A stretch of DNA of 64,000 nt, taken from contig JAGIBK010000009.1 of the NCBI GenBank assembly GCA_017744355.1, positions 89,675 through 153,674 of the forward strand, read 5' to 3'. This document shows positions 52,924 through 62,357 of the stretch, piece after piece (positions within the stretch are counted from its first letter, which is position 1; every line of letters begins with the position of its first letter). Made by a program: the position numbers and the translations under genes. Below the pieces are notes generated by a model. The model was not told the DNA's origin. It worked only from the letters and a program-made list of their open reading frames with translations, and did not search any database. This DNA comes from a bacterium. GTDB lineage: Bacteria; Cyanobacteriota; Sericytochromatia; S15B-MN24; UBA4093.

Positions 52924-54936
52924 CTACTTGGCCTCGGGGACTTGCGGGAGGGCCCGGGTCTCGACCTCGGTGACCAGGCGGTCGATGACCTCCTGGACGC
53001 TCAGGACCTCCTGGGCGCCGGTGCGCTTGCGCAGCGCGAGGGTGCCCTGCTCGACCTCCTTCTTGCCGACGACCAGCATGTAGGGGATCTTCTGGACCTG
53101 GGCCTCGCGGATGCGGTAGTTGAGGCTCTCGTTGCGGTTGTCCAGCTCGACGCGCAGGCCCGCCGCCTTCATCTTGGCGACCACCTCCGCGCAGTGGTCG
53201 TCGTTCTCCGTGGAGATGGGGATGACGACGGCCTGGGTCGGGGCGAGCCACAGCGGGAAGGCCCCCGCGCAGTGCTCCAGGTAGACCGCGAAGAAGCGCT
53301 CCAGCGAGCCCAGGATCGCGCGGTGCAGCATGACGGGCCGGTGCTCCTTGCCGTCCTCGCCGATGTAGATCAAATCGAAGCGCTCCGGCAGGTTCGAGTC
53401 GTACTGGATGGTGCCCAGCTGCCAGGTCCGGCCGATCGCGTCCTTCAGGTGGAACTCGATCTTCGGGCCGTAGAAGGCCCCTTCGCCCGGAAGGATCTCG
53501 TAGGGCAGGCCGCCGCTTTCGAGGCCCTTGGCCAGCGCCGCCTCGGCTTGATCCCAGAGCTCGTCGGAGCCGATGCGCTTCTCGGGACGGGTCGCCAGCT
53601 TGACCAGGACCTCGCTGAAGCCCAGCACCTCGTAGACCTCGTAGAGGAACTTGATGAACTTCTCGATCTCGCCGGGGACCTGCTCGGGCGTGCAGAAGAT
53701 GTGCGCGTCGTCCTGCGAGAACGACCGCACGCGGGCCAGCCCGTGGACCACCCCGCCGCGCTCGTAGCGATGCAGGCGGGCGAAATCCGCCACGCGCCAG
53801 GGCAGCTCACGGTACGAGCGCCGGCGGGTGCCGAAAATCAGGCAGTGGCTCGGGCAGTTCATCGGCTTGAGTACGAAGGAATCCGCCTGCAGCTCCTCGT
53901 GCAGGTGCCCCGGCTCGGCATGGGCGCACTCGTCCTCGGTCCATAGCCGGTACATGTTCTCGTTGTAGTTGCCGAGGTGGCCGCTGGTGCGGAACATCTC
54001 AGGGCTGTAGGCGAGCGGGGTGATGACTTCCTGGTAATCGTAGCGGTCGTAGAGCTCGCGGATGAAGGCCACGAGCTTGTTGTAGACGTAGGCGCCCTTG
54101 GGGAGGAAGAACGGCATGGCCGGCGCCGCTTCCGAGAACATGAACAGCTCGAGCTCCTTGCCGAGCTTGCGGTGGTCGCGCTTGGCGGCCTCCTCGAGGC
54201 GGGTCAGGTGCGCCTTGAGGTCGCCTTCCGAGAAGTAGGACGTGCCGTAGATGCGGTTGAGCATCTTGTTCTTCTCGTTGCCGCGCCAGTAGGCACCGGC
54301 GGTGGTCAGGAGCTTGAAGTTGCGGATGAGCCCGGTCGAAGGCAGGTGAGGGCCGGTGCAGAGGTCCGACCAGTCGCCCTGATGGTAGATCGAGATGACG
54401 GCGTCGGGGGCCTTTTCGAGGATGTCGCGCAGGATCTCGGCCTTGTAGGGCTCGCCTTGGGCCTCGAACTCGCTGGCCTTGGCCGCGCCGCCGCCCGCGG
54501 GCACCTCCTCGCGGCTGACCTTCAGGTCCGCGCCCGAGAGCTTGCGCATCTCGGCCTCGATCTTCTCGAAGTCCTCGGGGGTGAAGGCGCGCTCGTAGTC
54601 GAAGTCGTAGTAGAAGCCGTCGGCGGTGACCGGGCCGATGGTGACCTTGGCGCCGGGGAAGAGGCGCTGGACGGCGTTGGCCATCAGGTGCGCGGTCGAG
54701 TGGCGCAGGACCTCGAGGGCCTCGGGAGCGTCCTGGGTCAGGATCTCGACCTTGGCCTCGCGGGTCAGGGGGGTGGAGAGATCGACGAGCTTGCCGTCGA
54801 GGCGGGCGGCGACGGCCTTCTTGGCGAGGCTGCGGCTGATCGAGGCGGCGAGGTCTGCGATCGTCGAGCCCTGGGGGACCTCACGCTTGGACCCGTCGGG
54901 GAGCTCGATCGCGATGGGAGCGGATTCTACGGCCAT
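52924..54936 (-). CDS. thrS: Threonyl-tRNA synthetase
   Basis: A 670-residue class II synthetase of full length. An N-terminal TGS domain (about 10-70) precedes the editing domain with HSTAHLMA. The catalytic core holds the zinc ligands in MNCPSH (Cys), DDAHIF (His) and VMLHRAI (His), with RRSYRELPWRVADF and the ATP-binding ARVRSFSQDD. The C-terminal anticodon-binding domain is present (AVVIPISTENDDHC). It charges tRNA-Thr and edits Ser-tRNA-Thr. It is a single gene with AGGAGG before the ATG. No T-box leader is visible upstream. Confidence 0.98.
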   Translation of the reverse strand: MAVESAPIAIELPDGSKREVPQGSTIADLAASISRSLAKKAVAARLDGKLVDLSTPLTREAKVEILTQDAPEALEVLRHSTAHLMANAVQRLFPGAKVTIGPVTADGFYYDFDYERAFTPEDFEKIEAEMRKLSGADLKVSREEVPAGGGAAKASEFEAQGEPYKAEILRDILEKAPDAVISIYHQGDWSDLCTGPHLPSTGLIRNFKLLTTAGAYWRGNEKNKMLNRIYGTSYFSEGDLKAHLTRLEEAAKRDHRKLGKELELFMFSEAAPAMPFFLPKGAYVYNKLVAFIRELYDRYDYQEVITPLAYSPEMFRTSGHLGNYNENMYRLWTEDECAHAEPGHLHEELQADSFVLKPMNCPSHCLIFGTRRRSYRELPWRVADFARLHRYERGGVVHGLARVRSFSQDDAHIFCTPEQVPGEIEKFIKFLYEVYEVLGFSEVLVKLATRPEKRIGSDELWDQAEAALAKGLESGGLPYEILPGEGAFYGPKIEFHLKDAIGRTWQLGTIQYDSNLPERFDLIYIGEDGKEHRPVMLHRAILGSLERFFAVYLEHCAGAFPLWLAPTQAVVIPISTENDDHCAEVVAKMKAAGLRVELDNRNESLNYRIREAQVQKIPYMLVVGKKEVEQGTLALRKRTGAQEVLSVQEVIDRLVTEVETRALPQVPEAK

Positions 54937-55008
54937 GGTTCCTCCTAATCACGAGGCCACCCCGGCCGCCCTACGAACGGCGACCGCCGGATGGCCTCCG
55001 GAAGGCCC

Positions 55009-55123
55009 ATTTTAGCATCCCTTGGGCCGCACGACGCCTGCGGACTTTACCGCCACCCCGCTCGCTTCGCATCAGGCGCGCCACGCGAACGCCCCGGGCG
55101 CCGTGGGCGCCCGGGGCGTTCGC
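55009..55123 (-). other. Region upstream of thrS: promoter-like box and hairpin
   Basis: Minus-strand TGCTAAAAT (55009-55017) is an extended -10 candidate for thrS. Farther up, a perfect 18-bp stem (55085-55102 with 55106-55123) lies just after the polysaccharide glycosyl-phosphotransferase gene; it has no T-run but may end that operon. Confidence 0.5.
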
Positions 55124-55156
55124 TGGGGATGGCCACTATCCCGACGGCCGAGGGGC

Positions 55157-56587
55157 TCAGCGCGCGCCGGTCTTGTTGAGTACCACGCCCACGGTCCGCA
55201 GCAAGATGAGCAGGTCGAACCAGCAGGAGCGATGCTTGAGGTAGTAGAGGTCGTAATTGAGCTTCTCCTCGGAGTCCTGCACCGAGGCCCCGTAGGGGAA
55301 GCGTACCTGGGCCCAGCCCGTCAGGCCCGGCAGCACCAGGTGCCGGCACTGGTAGTGCGGAATTGCGCGCGCCAGCTCGGCGACGAACTCGGGGCGCTCG
55401 GGGCGCGGCCCGACGAGGCTCATCTCGCCCAGCAGGATGTTCCAGAGCTGGGGCAGCTCGTCGAGGCGGCTCCGGCGCAAGAAGCGCCCGACCGCAGTGA
55501 CCCGGTCGTCGTTGGTCCGGGCCCAGACCGCCCCGTCCTTCTCGGCGTCGATGCGCATGGTGCGGAACTTGTAGACCTTGAAGGGGCGCCCGTTGAGGCC
55601 CGTGCGCTCCTGCGAGTAGATGAGCGGTCCGCGATCGCCCAGGTAGATGGCGGCCGCGATGAAAGGGAGCAAGGGCAACGCGAGGGCGCACCCGATGAGC
55701 GAGAAGCCGAGATCCAAGCAGCGCTTGGAAATTCGATAGCCGAGCCCCCGCATCCAGGTGAAGCGCTCGATGAAATAGCGCTCGTCGAGGTAGCGCACCG
55801 GGATCCGCCGGCTCAAGCGCTCGAAGAGACTCGGCAGATCGATGGTCTCCTCGTGCGGGGCGAGCTGGCTTCGCCACTCGGAGCCCTTCAGCGCCCCCGC
55901 GCCCGCCAAGATCCCGTCCGAGCGCAGGCGCTCGACCAGCGTCGGCAGCTGGTGGGGCGTCCCCAGCACCGAGAGCGCGTCCAGGGTCGGGGCGGCCTCC
56001 TGCTCGGCCACGAGCCCCAGCGCGAGCAGCCCGCACTGCGGGTGGCGCCGGATCTCGTCGACGACCTCGAGGGCCTCGGCCTCCTCGCAGAGCAACAGCA
56101 TCCGACGGCTCGCCGCGGCGCTGGCGAAGACCCGGGTGAGGAAGCGCCGGCTGAGCAGCAGGCCGCCGGTGGCGAGCCCCGCGGCCAGGCCGAGCGAGAC
56201 GAGGACGTTGAGCGGCAAGGCCGCTTGCCATGCGAGGAAGAGGGTCAGCACGGCCCCGAAGCCCATCCCCTTCAGCAGGGCCCGCTCCTCGGTGGGGCCC
56301 AAGGAATACAGCTCCGACGCGTAGAAACAGGCGATCGCCGCGACGAACCAGGCGAGCGATAACTCGATCCCCTGGGCGATGGGCATCCCCCACGCGGTGG
56401 CGACGCCCAGGGGCGCGCCCAGCGTCCAGAGGGCGTCGTTGAGGAACAGCAACCAGCGCCGTTCCGGCTCCCTCAGGCCGAGCACCCACGCGGGAAAGGC
56501 TTGCGCCGCATCCTGCTCGCGCGGGCGCTCCGATGCGCGGAGGAGGGGGGAATCTTCCGAGGCGTAGTCCATGGATCCAGACGACAT
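55157..56587 (-). CDS. Polyprenyl glycosylphosphotransferase (WcaJ/EpsE-like)
   Basis: About 476 residues. Four N-terminal membrane helices (about 45-165) and a CoA-binding-like domain precede the catalytic bacterial sugar transferase domain. That domain opens with a helix ([19 protein letters not shown]) and has the KVYKFRTM and [16 protein letters not shown] signatures, then SLVGPRPE. It links a sugar-1-phosphate to undecaprenyl phosphate, the first step of exopolysaccharide repeat-unit assembly. The ATG follows GGGAGGGACC. It is the last gene of the minus-strand polysaccharide operon. Confidence 0.93.
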   Translation of the reverse strand: MSSGSMDYASEDSPLLRASERPREQDAAQAFPAWVLGLREPERRWLLFLNDALWTLGAPLGVATAWGMPIAQGIELSLAWFVAAIACFYASELYSLGPTEERALLKGMGFGAVLTLFLAWQAALPLNVLVSLGLAAGLATGGLLLSRRFLTRVFASAAASRRMLLLCEEAEALEVVDEIRRHPQCGLLALGLVAEQEAAPTLDALSVLGTPHQLPTLVERLRSDGILAGAGALKGSEWRSQLAPHEETIDLPSLFERLSRRIPVRYLDERYFIERFTWMRGLGYRISKRCLDLGFSLIGCALALPLLPFIAAAIYLGDRGPLIYSQERTGLNGRPFKVYKFRTMRIDAEKDGAVWARTNDDRVTAVGRFLRRSRLDELPQLWNILLGEMSLVGPRPERPEFVAELARAIPHYQCRHLVLPGLTGWAQVRFPYGASVQDSEEKLNYDLYYLKHRSCWFDLLILLRTVGVVLNKTGAR

Positions 56588-56656
56588 ACGGTCCCTCCCA
56601 AGTCAATCACGTTAGCGACGTTGAAATTCAGGAGCCCTGGAGCGAAGCGAGAAGGT

Positions 56657-57313
56657 TCAAGGACGCAACAGCCACACGGCCGACGAGATGAAGGCGGCGA
56701 GCAATGGAATGGTCACCCGGTAGAGGTCCGGCCCCCACACCTGGCCCACCTCGACCACGCTCCCCTCGGCGAGCCGGGGAATGTCCCCCGGCCGGGCGAG
56801 GAGCCCATCGAGGTCATAAACCTGGGTCTTACCGGCAGGGTCCACCACCTTGACGGCCTTGCGGGAGGCTTGCTCGGTCAAACCGCCGGCCGTCGCCAAA
56901 ACGTCGAGCAGGCTCGGGGCCTCCTCGAAGTCGAGGGCGCCCGGCCGCGCCACCTGCCCAAGGACCGTGACCCGCAAAGGGCGAAAGCGCGCGATCGTCA
57001 CGACGACCTGGGGATTGAGCAGGAAGGGGCGATAGGCCTTGACCAGCTCATTCGTCAAATCAGGGATGGTCCGGCCCTGGCTGCGCACCGCCTGGACGAG
57101 GGGCAACGAGATCTGGCCGTCCGGCCGGATCGGCTGCGCCTGGACCGAGAGCTCCGGGTGCCCCAAGACCGTGACGGAGAGCGAGTCGCCGAAGCGAAGC
57201 GCGTACTCCACCCCTGGGGGCTGGGCGTGGGCTGCGGCCGGCACGAGGCAGGGGCCTCCCGCGAGCAGCAGCAAGGCGAGGAACCAACGCAGGCATGTCG
57301 AGGCAACGTTCAT
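56657..57313 (-). CDS. Polysaccharide export protein (Wza-like, Poly_export/SLBB)
   Basis: A 218-residue protein with a cleavable signal peptide (ALLLLAGGPCLVPAAAHA). The Poly_export domain starts at YALRFGDSLSVTVLGHPEL and continues with RPDGQISLPLVQAV; an SLBB region with VTVLGQVARPGAL follows. It ends in a hydrophobic helix (LLAAFISSAVWLL), so it may be membrane-anchored rather than a full outer-membrane Wza. At about half the length of Wza, it may form a periplasmic or partial channel. It lies 11 bp after the ligase gene and before the glycosylphosphotransferase gene. Confidence 0.9.
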   Translation of the reverse strand: MNVASTCLRWFLALLLLAGGPCLVPAAAHAQPPGVEYALRFGDSLSVTVLGHPELSVQAQPIRPDGQISLPLVQAVRSQGRTIPDLTNELVKAYRPFLLNPQVVVTIARFRPLRVTVLGQVARPGALDFEEAPSLLDVLATAGGLTEQASRKAVKVVDPAGKTQVYDLDGLLARPGDIPRLAEGSVVEVGQVWGPDLYRVTIPLLAAFISSAVWLLRP

Positions 57314-57324
57314 GGCGGTTTCTC

Positions 57325-58506
57325 CTATCGGGTCGTGAGCGAAAGACGGGGACGAGGCGAAGGCGGCGCGCTGCGGGGCTCCTCCCCCACGAGCGCCACT
57401 TGTGCGGCCATGGCCAGGCCCACCCAGAAGACCTTGAAGCCCAGGAAGTGAAGGAAGACGGCGTCCAACAGCAGGCCGATCAGGGCAAGACGGATTGGTG
57501 AGACGAGCGGGTTCGAGCGGGGGAAGCGAAAGTGGGTGAAGAGGATGAGCAAGAAGGTGATCAGACCGGGCAGCCCCGCCTCGACGAAGGCCTCGAGGTA
57601 GGTGTTGTGGATCTCCATGAACCAGTAGAGGCCACTCGCGGCCCCCGCGACCGTCTTGAAGGCGTCCAGGCCCACGCCCGTCGGCCAGTGGGCGAAGCCC
57701 GCCTCAATCCCGACCCGCCAGAGGTCGGTCCGGCCGCTCCCGCTGGGGTCCTCCTGCAGGTTGAAGCGCCCAAGAGAGGTCGCCATTACGGTCAGGAGCC
57801 CCCCCGCGAGCACGCCCAAGGCCGCGAGCGTCTTCCAGCGACGCGCGAAGACCAGGCTGAGCACCACGATCGCCACCAGGGCTATCGCCCCGCCCCGCGA
57901 CTGGGTGATCACGACGGCCGTCGCGCAGAGGGCGAGGATCGCTCCCCCCTCCAGGCGCCTGCCGCGCTCCTTGAGGGCCGTCAGGGCCAGGGAGAAGGGA
58001 AAGATGAGGTGCGCGGAGAAGAAGTTCGGATCCGTCTGTCCCCCCCACAGGTAAAGGGTCTCGCGTGCACCGTCGGTGAACAGCCGGCCCTGGAGGAAGG
58101 CCAGCACGATGCAAAAGGCCGCCACCCCGCCCCCCCACATCCACGCGCGCAGGCTCGTCCTGAGCTGGGGCAGCGAGAGGGGGGCCGCCGTGGCCAGCAG
58201 ATAAAGCAGGCCGTGCAGGGCGCCCAGAAAGAGCGCCAGCTGAGTCGCCGCCGGATTGAGAGAGGCGAACGACGAGGCGGCACAGGCGAGCAGGAAGAGC
58301 ACGACGGCGACGCTGCGGCCCGAGGCGCCCCGCGCCCCCGATCGCGGGGCGAGCGCCAGCAGCAAGGCTGCGCCCAGGGACAGGAGGGTCATCACAAAGC
58401 CAAGGCCGCGGCTCGCCAGGAACCCATCAAAGGGAAGCAAGAAGAGAAACAGGCACCAGGGCCACAGCCAAGCCGGCGTGGCCTCGGCAACGACCCGCGC
58501 GCTCAT
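57325..58506 (-). CDS. O-antigen ligase/Wzy-like polymerase
   Basis: A 393-residue integral membrane protein with about ten helices. The Wzy_C-type loop has TDGARETLYLWGGQTDPNFFSAHLIFP-like features and a later periplasmic loop containing GVGLDAFKTVAGAASGLYWFMEIHNTYLE, in which HNTYLE is typical of O-antigen ligases and polymerases. It polymerises or ligates the exported repeat units. The ATG overlaps the Wzc-like gene's stop (ATGA). Wza-like and glycosylphosphotransferase genes follow on the same strand. Confidence 0.88.
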   Translation of the reverse strand: MSARVVAEATPAWLWPWCLFLFLLPFDGFLASRGLGFVMTLLSLGAALLLALAPRSGARGASGRSVAVVLFLLACAASSFASLNPAATQLALFLGALHGLLYLLATAAPLSLPQLRTSLRAWMWGGGVAAFCIVLAFLQGRLFTDGARETLYLWGGQTDPNFFSAHLIFPFSLALTALKERGRRLEGGAILALCATAVVITQSRGGAIALVAIVVLSLVFARRWKTLAALGVLAGGLLTVMATSLGRFNLQEDPSGSGRTDLWRVGIEAGFAHWPTGVGLDAFKTVAGAASGLYWFMEIHNTYLEAFVEAGLPGLITFLLILFTHFRFPRSNPLVSPIRLALIGLLLDAVFLHFLGFKVFWVGLAMAAQVALVGEEPRSAPPSPRPRLSLTTR

Positions 58507-60596
58507 ACATGGCTCCCCTCGGGAGCGATGAGATAAGGGCTGTACTCGGCGGCACGACGGGCCGGCGAGTTGCTGAGGACGATCATGCCGTGGAGGGGAA
58601 TGCGCAGCGCCTGGAGCTGCTGCAGGGCCGGCAACAGGGTCACGGGCGTGACCCGCTGGAGGTTCGCGAGCATCAGCAAGCCGTCGGCCTGCTTGGCGAT
58701 ACGGGCGACCGTGGCGAAGAGGGCCATGGGCGGCATGTCGAGCAGGATGAAGTCATAGCTCTGCCGCCAGGTCTCGAGCCACTTGTTGAGCTTGCGGTGG
58801 ACGCGGGCGAAGGCGAAGTCCACGGCGTCGGGCCCCGCCGGCAGCACGTCGATACCCGCCTGAGTCTGGATCAGGTCCGCGAGCGGAAGATCCGCGCACA
58901 GCAGCTGTGCCAGCCCCGGCTGAGTGGCACTCAGGCCGAAGAGGGCATGCTGCCTCGGGCGGCAGAAGTCGGCATCGACCACCAGGACGCGGTGGCCCGC
59001 CTCGGCCAGCCCCAGGGCGAGGTTCGCGACGGTCACGCTCTTGCCCTCGCCCGATAGAGAGCTGGTGAGGGCAAGGACATGGCCGCCCTTCTCGGGGCGA
59101 TGGTCCTCGAGGGCGAAGCCCAGCGTCATCATGGCCTCGTGGTAGCGGGGGCTCGCCCCGCTGCGCACGACCAGCTCCCCGCCTCGCCGCTCGGCCGAGT
59201 TCAGGAGCGGCACGCTGGCCAGCACCTTGACGTCGGGCATGTAGGCGGCGAGATCTTGCGGCCGCACCGAACGGTCGAAGAGGTCACGCAAGACCCCGCC
59301 CCCGTAGGCCGCTGCCAGCGACAGCATGACGAGGATGGGCACCGCCTTGTCTTGCATGGGGCCGCCCGGCTTGGTGGGCAGGTTGGCGGGCTGGATGAGC
59401 TGACCGATGCTCGGGGCGATGGACATGGCCAGACGCGCCTCCTCGCGGCGCTGCAGGAGCTGCTGGTAGACCTGGCTCGCCACCTCGACCTCGCGGGTCA
59501 GGCGGGTGAGCTTGGTCTCCCGCTCGGGCAAGCTCGCCATGCCGGCCGTGAGGCGCGCCTGGTTACGCTTGGCGGCCTCGAGGCTGGCCTTGAGGGCGAG
59601 CAAATCGGTCTCGGCGCTCGTGAGCTTTTCGAGCAGTTGCAGCTTCACCCCCTCGACCGGCTGCGCCGAGACCGTGCGGCCTACCAAGCCTCGGATCTCG
59701 GCCGCCACCGCCGCGCGGAGCATGCTGAGGCGCTCGTTGAGCGCGACCATGTCGGGGTGATCAGGCGCCAAACCTTGGAAGCGCAGCGGCGAGGTCTCGG
59801 CTGTCAGCAACTGATCTTGAAGGGAGCGAAGCTTGGGGCTCTGGGCCAGGCTCGCCCCGTTAAGGGCGTCCCGGGTGCTCATCCCGAGTTGCGCGCGCAG
59901 GCTCGACACGCGAGCCTGCAGGCTCTTGAGCTCGACCTCCTGGGTTCGGATCGTGCTGTTGAGGGTGCTCAGGTCGGTGACCGAGGCCCGAATCTCCTCG
60001 GTCAAGGCCACGCTCCCGGCTCCCTGCTTGAAGCGCTCGAGGTTGCGCTCGGTCTCGGTCAGCCGGGTGCGCGCCGCCGCGAGCTGCTCGTCGGCGTACT
60101 TGAGGCCCTCGCCGACGCCCTCGCGCTGGTACTGCTGGTTGTAGCGCAGGTAGGCCCCGCAGAGGGCCTCGACCACCTGCTGCGCGCGATGCGGATCGCC
60201 CCAGGTGCAGCGCACCTCGAGCAGGTCCGTCCCCGTGACCGGCGCCACCAGAATCCGGCTGGCCAGTTGCTCGGTCGAGAGCGGCACTCCGCTCTTGTCG
60301 CGCAGGTCCAGCTGGGTGATGACCTCCTGAAGCAGGGGAGCGGCACGCATCAGCTCGACCTGGGTGTAGAGCGGATGGCTCGCCCCCGTCAGCTCGGGCA
60401 GGCCGCCGTTGGCGAGCTTGAGGCCCCCGATGCGCTGCTCGGGCCTCACCACGAGCAGCTTGGCCGATGATTGGTAGGTCTTGGGGAGCAGGGTAACCGC
60501 CGCGCTCCCACCCGCCAGGGTCAGCGCGAAGGCGATCCCCATCGCGCGCCAGCGACGTGCGAGCAAGCCCTTGAGACTCGGATCCTGATACGTCAT
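58503..60596 (-). CDS. Wzc-like chain-length determinant with BY-kinase domain
   Basis: A 697-residue protein. An N-terminal Wzz domain with TM1 (about 17-36), a long periplasmic coiled-coil region (about 190-400) and TM2 near 430-450 are followed by a kinase domain with Walker A SLSGEGKS, Walker A' VLVVDADFCRP and Walker B FILLDMPPM. The C-terminus has few tyrosines (AEYSPYLIAPEG) rather than the usual Tyr-rich cluster, so autophosphorylation may be limited. Wzc-type proteins control polymer length and couple export. GAGGACGAAG precedes the ATG. Confidence 0.92.
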   Translation of the reverse strand: MTYQDPSLKGLLARRWRAMGIAFALTLAGGSAAVTLLPKTYQSSAKLLVVRPEQRIGGLKLANGGLPELTGASHPLYTQVELMRAAPLLQEVITQLDLRDKSGVPLSTEQLASRILVAPVTGTDLLEVRCTWGDPHRAQQVVEALCGAYLRYNQQYQREGVGEGLKYADEQLAAARTRLTETERNLERFKQGAGSVALTEEIRASVTDLSTLNSTIRTQEVELKSLQARVSSLRAQLGMSTRDALNGASLAQSPKLRSLQDQLLTAETSPLRFQGLAPDHPDMVALNERLSMLRAAVAAEIRGLVGRTVSAQPVEGVKLQLLEKLTSAETDLLALKASLEAAKRNQARLTAGMASLPERETKLTRLTREVEVASQVYQQLLQRREEARLAMSIAPSIGQLIQPANLPTKPGGPMQDKAVPILVMLSLAAAYGGGVLRDLFDRSVRPQDLAAYMPDVKVLASVPLLNSAERRGGELVVRSGASPRYHEAMMTLGFALEDHRPEKGGHVLALTSSLSGEGKSVTVANLALGLAEAGHRVLVVDADFCRPRQHALFGLSATQPGLAQLLCADLPLADLIQTQAGIDVLPAGPDAVDFAFARVHRKLNKWLETWRQSYDFILLDMPPMALFATVARIAKQADGLLMLANLQRVTPVTLLPALQQLQALRIPLHGMIVLSNSPARRAAEYSPYLIAPEGSHV

Positions 60597-60743
60597 ATCT
60601 TCGTCCTCTTCTATATGGATGGGGAGACGGCCTGGATCGGACGCCCTGCATCCGCTCCATCATTCAAGATTCGGTTGCTCGCTCTTTAGTGAAGGTTCGA
60701 CACAAGTTTTCGGCAGATCGCCCAGCGCAGGGGCCAAAACGAC

Positions 60744-62150
60744 CTAGCCGCGCAGCAACTGAAGCTCTCCCTCCGTCAGAACCCTGCCGCGGACCAAGAG
60801 CAAGGGGTAGATAACGCCGAGCGCGACCGCCGCCGCCCAGAGCGGAACTCCGAGCCAGGCGAGCGGCAAGAGGATCGCCCCCGCCAGCACGAGGCCACGA
60901 GCCGCCGCCTCGCCGCCAGGGATGGCCGCGCCCCATAGCGGGCGCATTCCCCTCGCGAGCAAGGCCAGCATCACCAGCTCGGCGCAGAGGGCCGTTATGG
61001 CGGCGCCTTGCGCGTGGTAGCGCGCGATCAACACCAGGTAGGCCAACGTGCTGAACGCGGCGACGATGCCCACGCAGAGGGTGCGCCGTCGTTGCCGGTC
61101 GCACGCGGTCAGCGACGTGGCGAGCAGCTCGTTAATGAAGCGCAAGGGAATCACCAAGCTGAGTACGCGCAGCAAGGGGGCCGCAGGCGCGTAGGCCGGC
61201 CCGAACAGCGTCGCGACGATGCTCGGGGCGTAGAGGAAGGTGAACAGGGCGATCGGCATGGCCGCAAGCATCAAGAGCCTGGCCGCCGAGCGGCTGCAGG
61301 CGCCGAAGGCCTCGGGGTCCGAGAGGCCAAGCGCGCTCATGCGCGGAAACAGCGAGTTGATCAGGGCCAAAGCGATCATGGTGAGGGGAAGCACGAGCAT
61401 CCCCACGGCCCGGTACTGGCCTGCCGCCTCTTCGCCTCCCCAGCTTGCGATCAAGATGACGTCGAGGCTGGTGTACAGCACGGTGAAGGCCACGTCCAGG
61501 CCGAACGGGAAGGCCTGCTTCAGGAGGCCCTTCTGGAGCGAGAGGCGCGGGACGGCGCGCTCCGTGAGCGGCAGGATGTGCCGAACGAACAGCACCGCGC
61601 TCACCAGCACGTTCACCGCCTTGCTGAAGACGAGGCAGGCGAAGTACGCCCACAGATTCGGCGGCAAGAAGGCCAGGTAGAGACCGCCGATCAAGATACA
61701 AGCACGCTCGCCGAAGACCGCCGCCCCGTCGAACTCCATGCGCTCGAAGGCGTAGAAGGTCGCCCGGATCAGCTGCGAAACCGCCGCGAGGACCATCTGG
61801 GCGCACGACAGCGCCAAGAGGGCGCTATAGACGCTGGCACGACTCGCCACCCCCAGCCCGAGCAGCACGGCGGAGCCCAGGAGGGCCAGTGGGAGCAGGG
61901 CAATGAGCGCGTTGACGAGGTAGTGGCGTGCTTGCTTGGGATCCCGGGCGATGGTGCGGGTCAGGAGATTCCCCAGGCCGAAGTGGAAGAGGAAGGCGCA
62001 CACGCTGGCCAGACCCGCGATGAAGCCGATCTGGCCAAAGGCCTGGCTTCCCCATTGGCGGGCGAGGCAGGCGTTGACGAACAGGCCGCTCGAAAGCTCG
62101 ATGCCACGGGTCAGCACCTGGAGGGCGGTGTTGAGAGAAACGCGATTCAC
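60744..62150 (-). CDS. Wzx-like polysaccharide flippase (MATE/MVF fold)
   Basis: About 468 residues with 12-14 membrane helices, the pattern of the polysaccharide transport (PST/Wzx) family. Repeat units on undecaprenyl diphosphate are flipped to the periplasmic face. I start at GTG 62150, seven bases after GGAGGT. A longer frame upstream to 62267 has no ribosome site and low hydrophobicity. It is the first gene of the minus-strand polysaccharide operon, 147 bp before the Wzc-like gene. The divergent glycosyltransferase gene begins 207 bp upstream. Confidence 0.9.
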   Translation of the reverse strand: MNRVSLNTALQVLTRGIELSSGLFVNACLARQWGSQAFGQIGFIAGLASVCAFLFHFGLGNLLTRTIARDPKQARHYLVNALIALLPLALLGSAVLLGLGVASRASVYSALLALSCAQMVLAAVSQLIRATFYAFERMEFDGAAVFGERACILIGGLYLAFLPPNLWAYFACLVFSKAVNVLVSAVLFVRHILPLTERAVPRLSLQKGLLKQAFPFGLDVAFTVLYTSLDVILIASWGGEEAAGQYRAVGMLVLPLTMIALALINSLFPRMSALGLSDPEAFGACSRSAARLLMLAAMPIALFTFLYAPSIVATLFGPAYAPAAPLLRVLSLVIPLRFINELLATSLTACDRQRRRTLCVGIVAAFSTLAYLVLIARYHAQGAAITALCAELVMLALLARGMRPLWGAAIPGGEAAARGLVLAGAILLPLAWLGVPLWAAAVALGVIYPLLLVRGRVLTEGELQLLRG

Positions 62151-62357
62151 CAGGGCCACCTCCGGAACGGACAACGAATGAAGGGCTGCTTGGAGCCAGC
62201 AGCATACCGATCCGAGCGGACGAGGGGGATTGGTGAAAATGCACAAAAGATTGTTGCGTTTTGGCAAGAGAAGCAGGCGAGCCTTGGTTTAAGGTGGACC
62301 CACCCCGGGCGGGCGTCTCCCGCCATTCTGCCCCCACCGCCTCGAGAGGAGCCTGCC

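Noticed and set aside
54937..55156. T-box leader upstream of thrS
   Set aside because: No AGGGTGGNACCGCG box and no following terminator/antiterminator pair. The resemblance of GGGGTGGCC is partial only.
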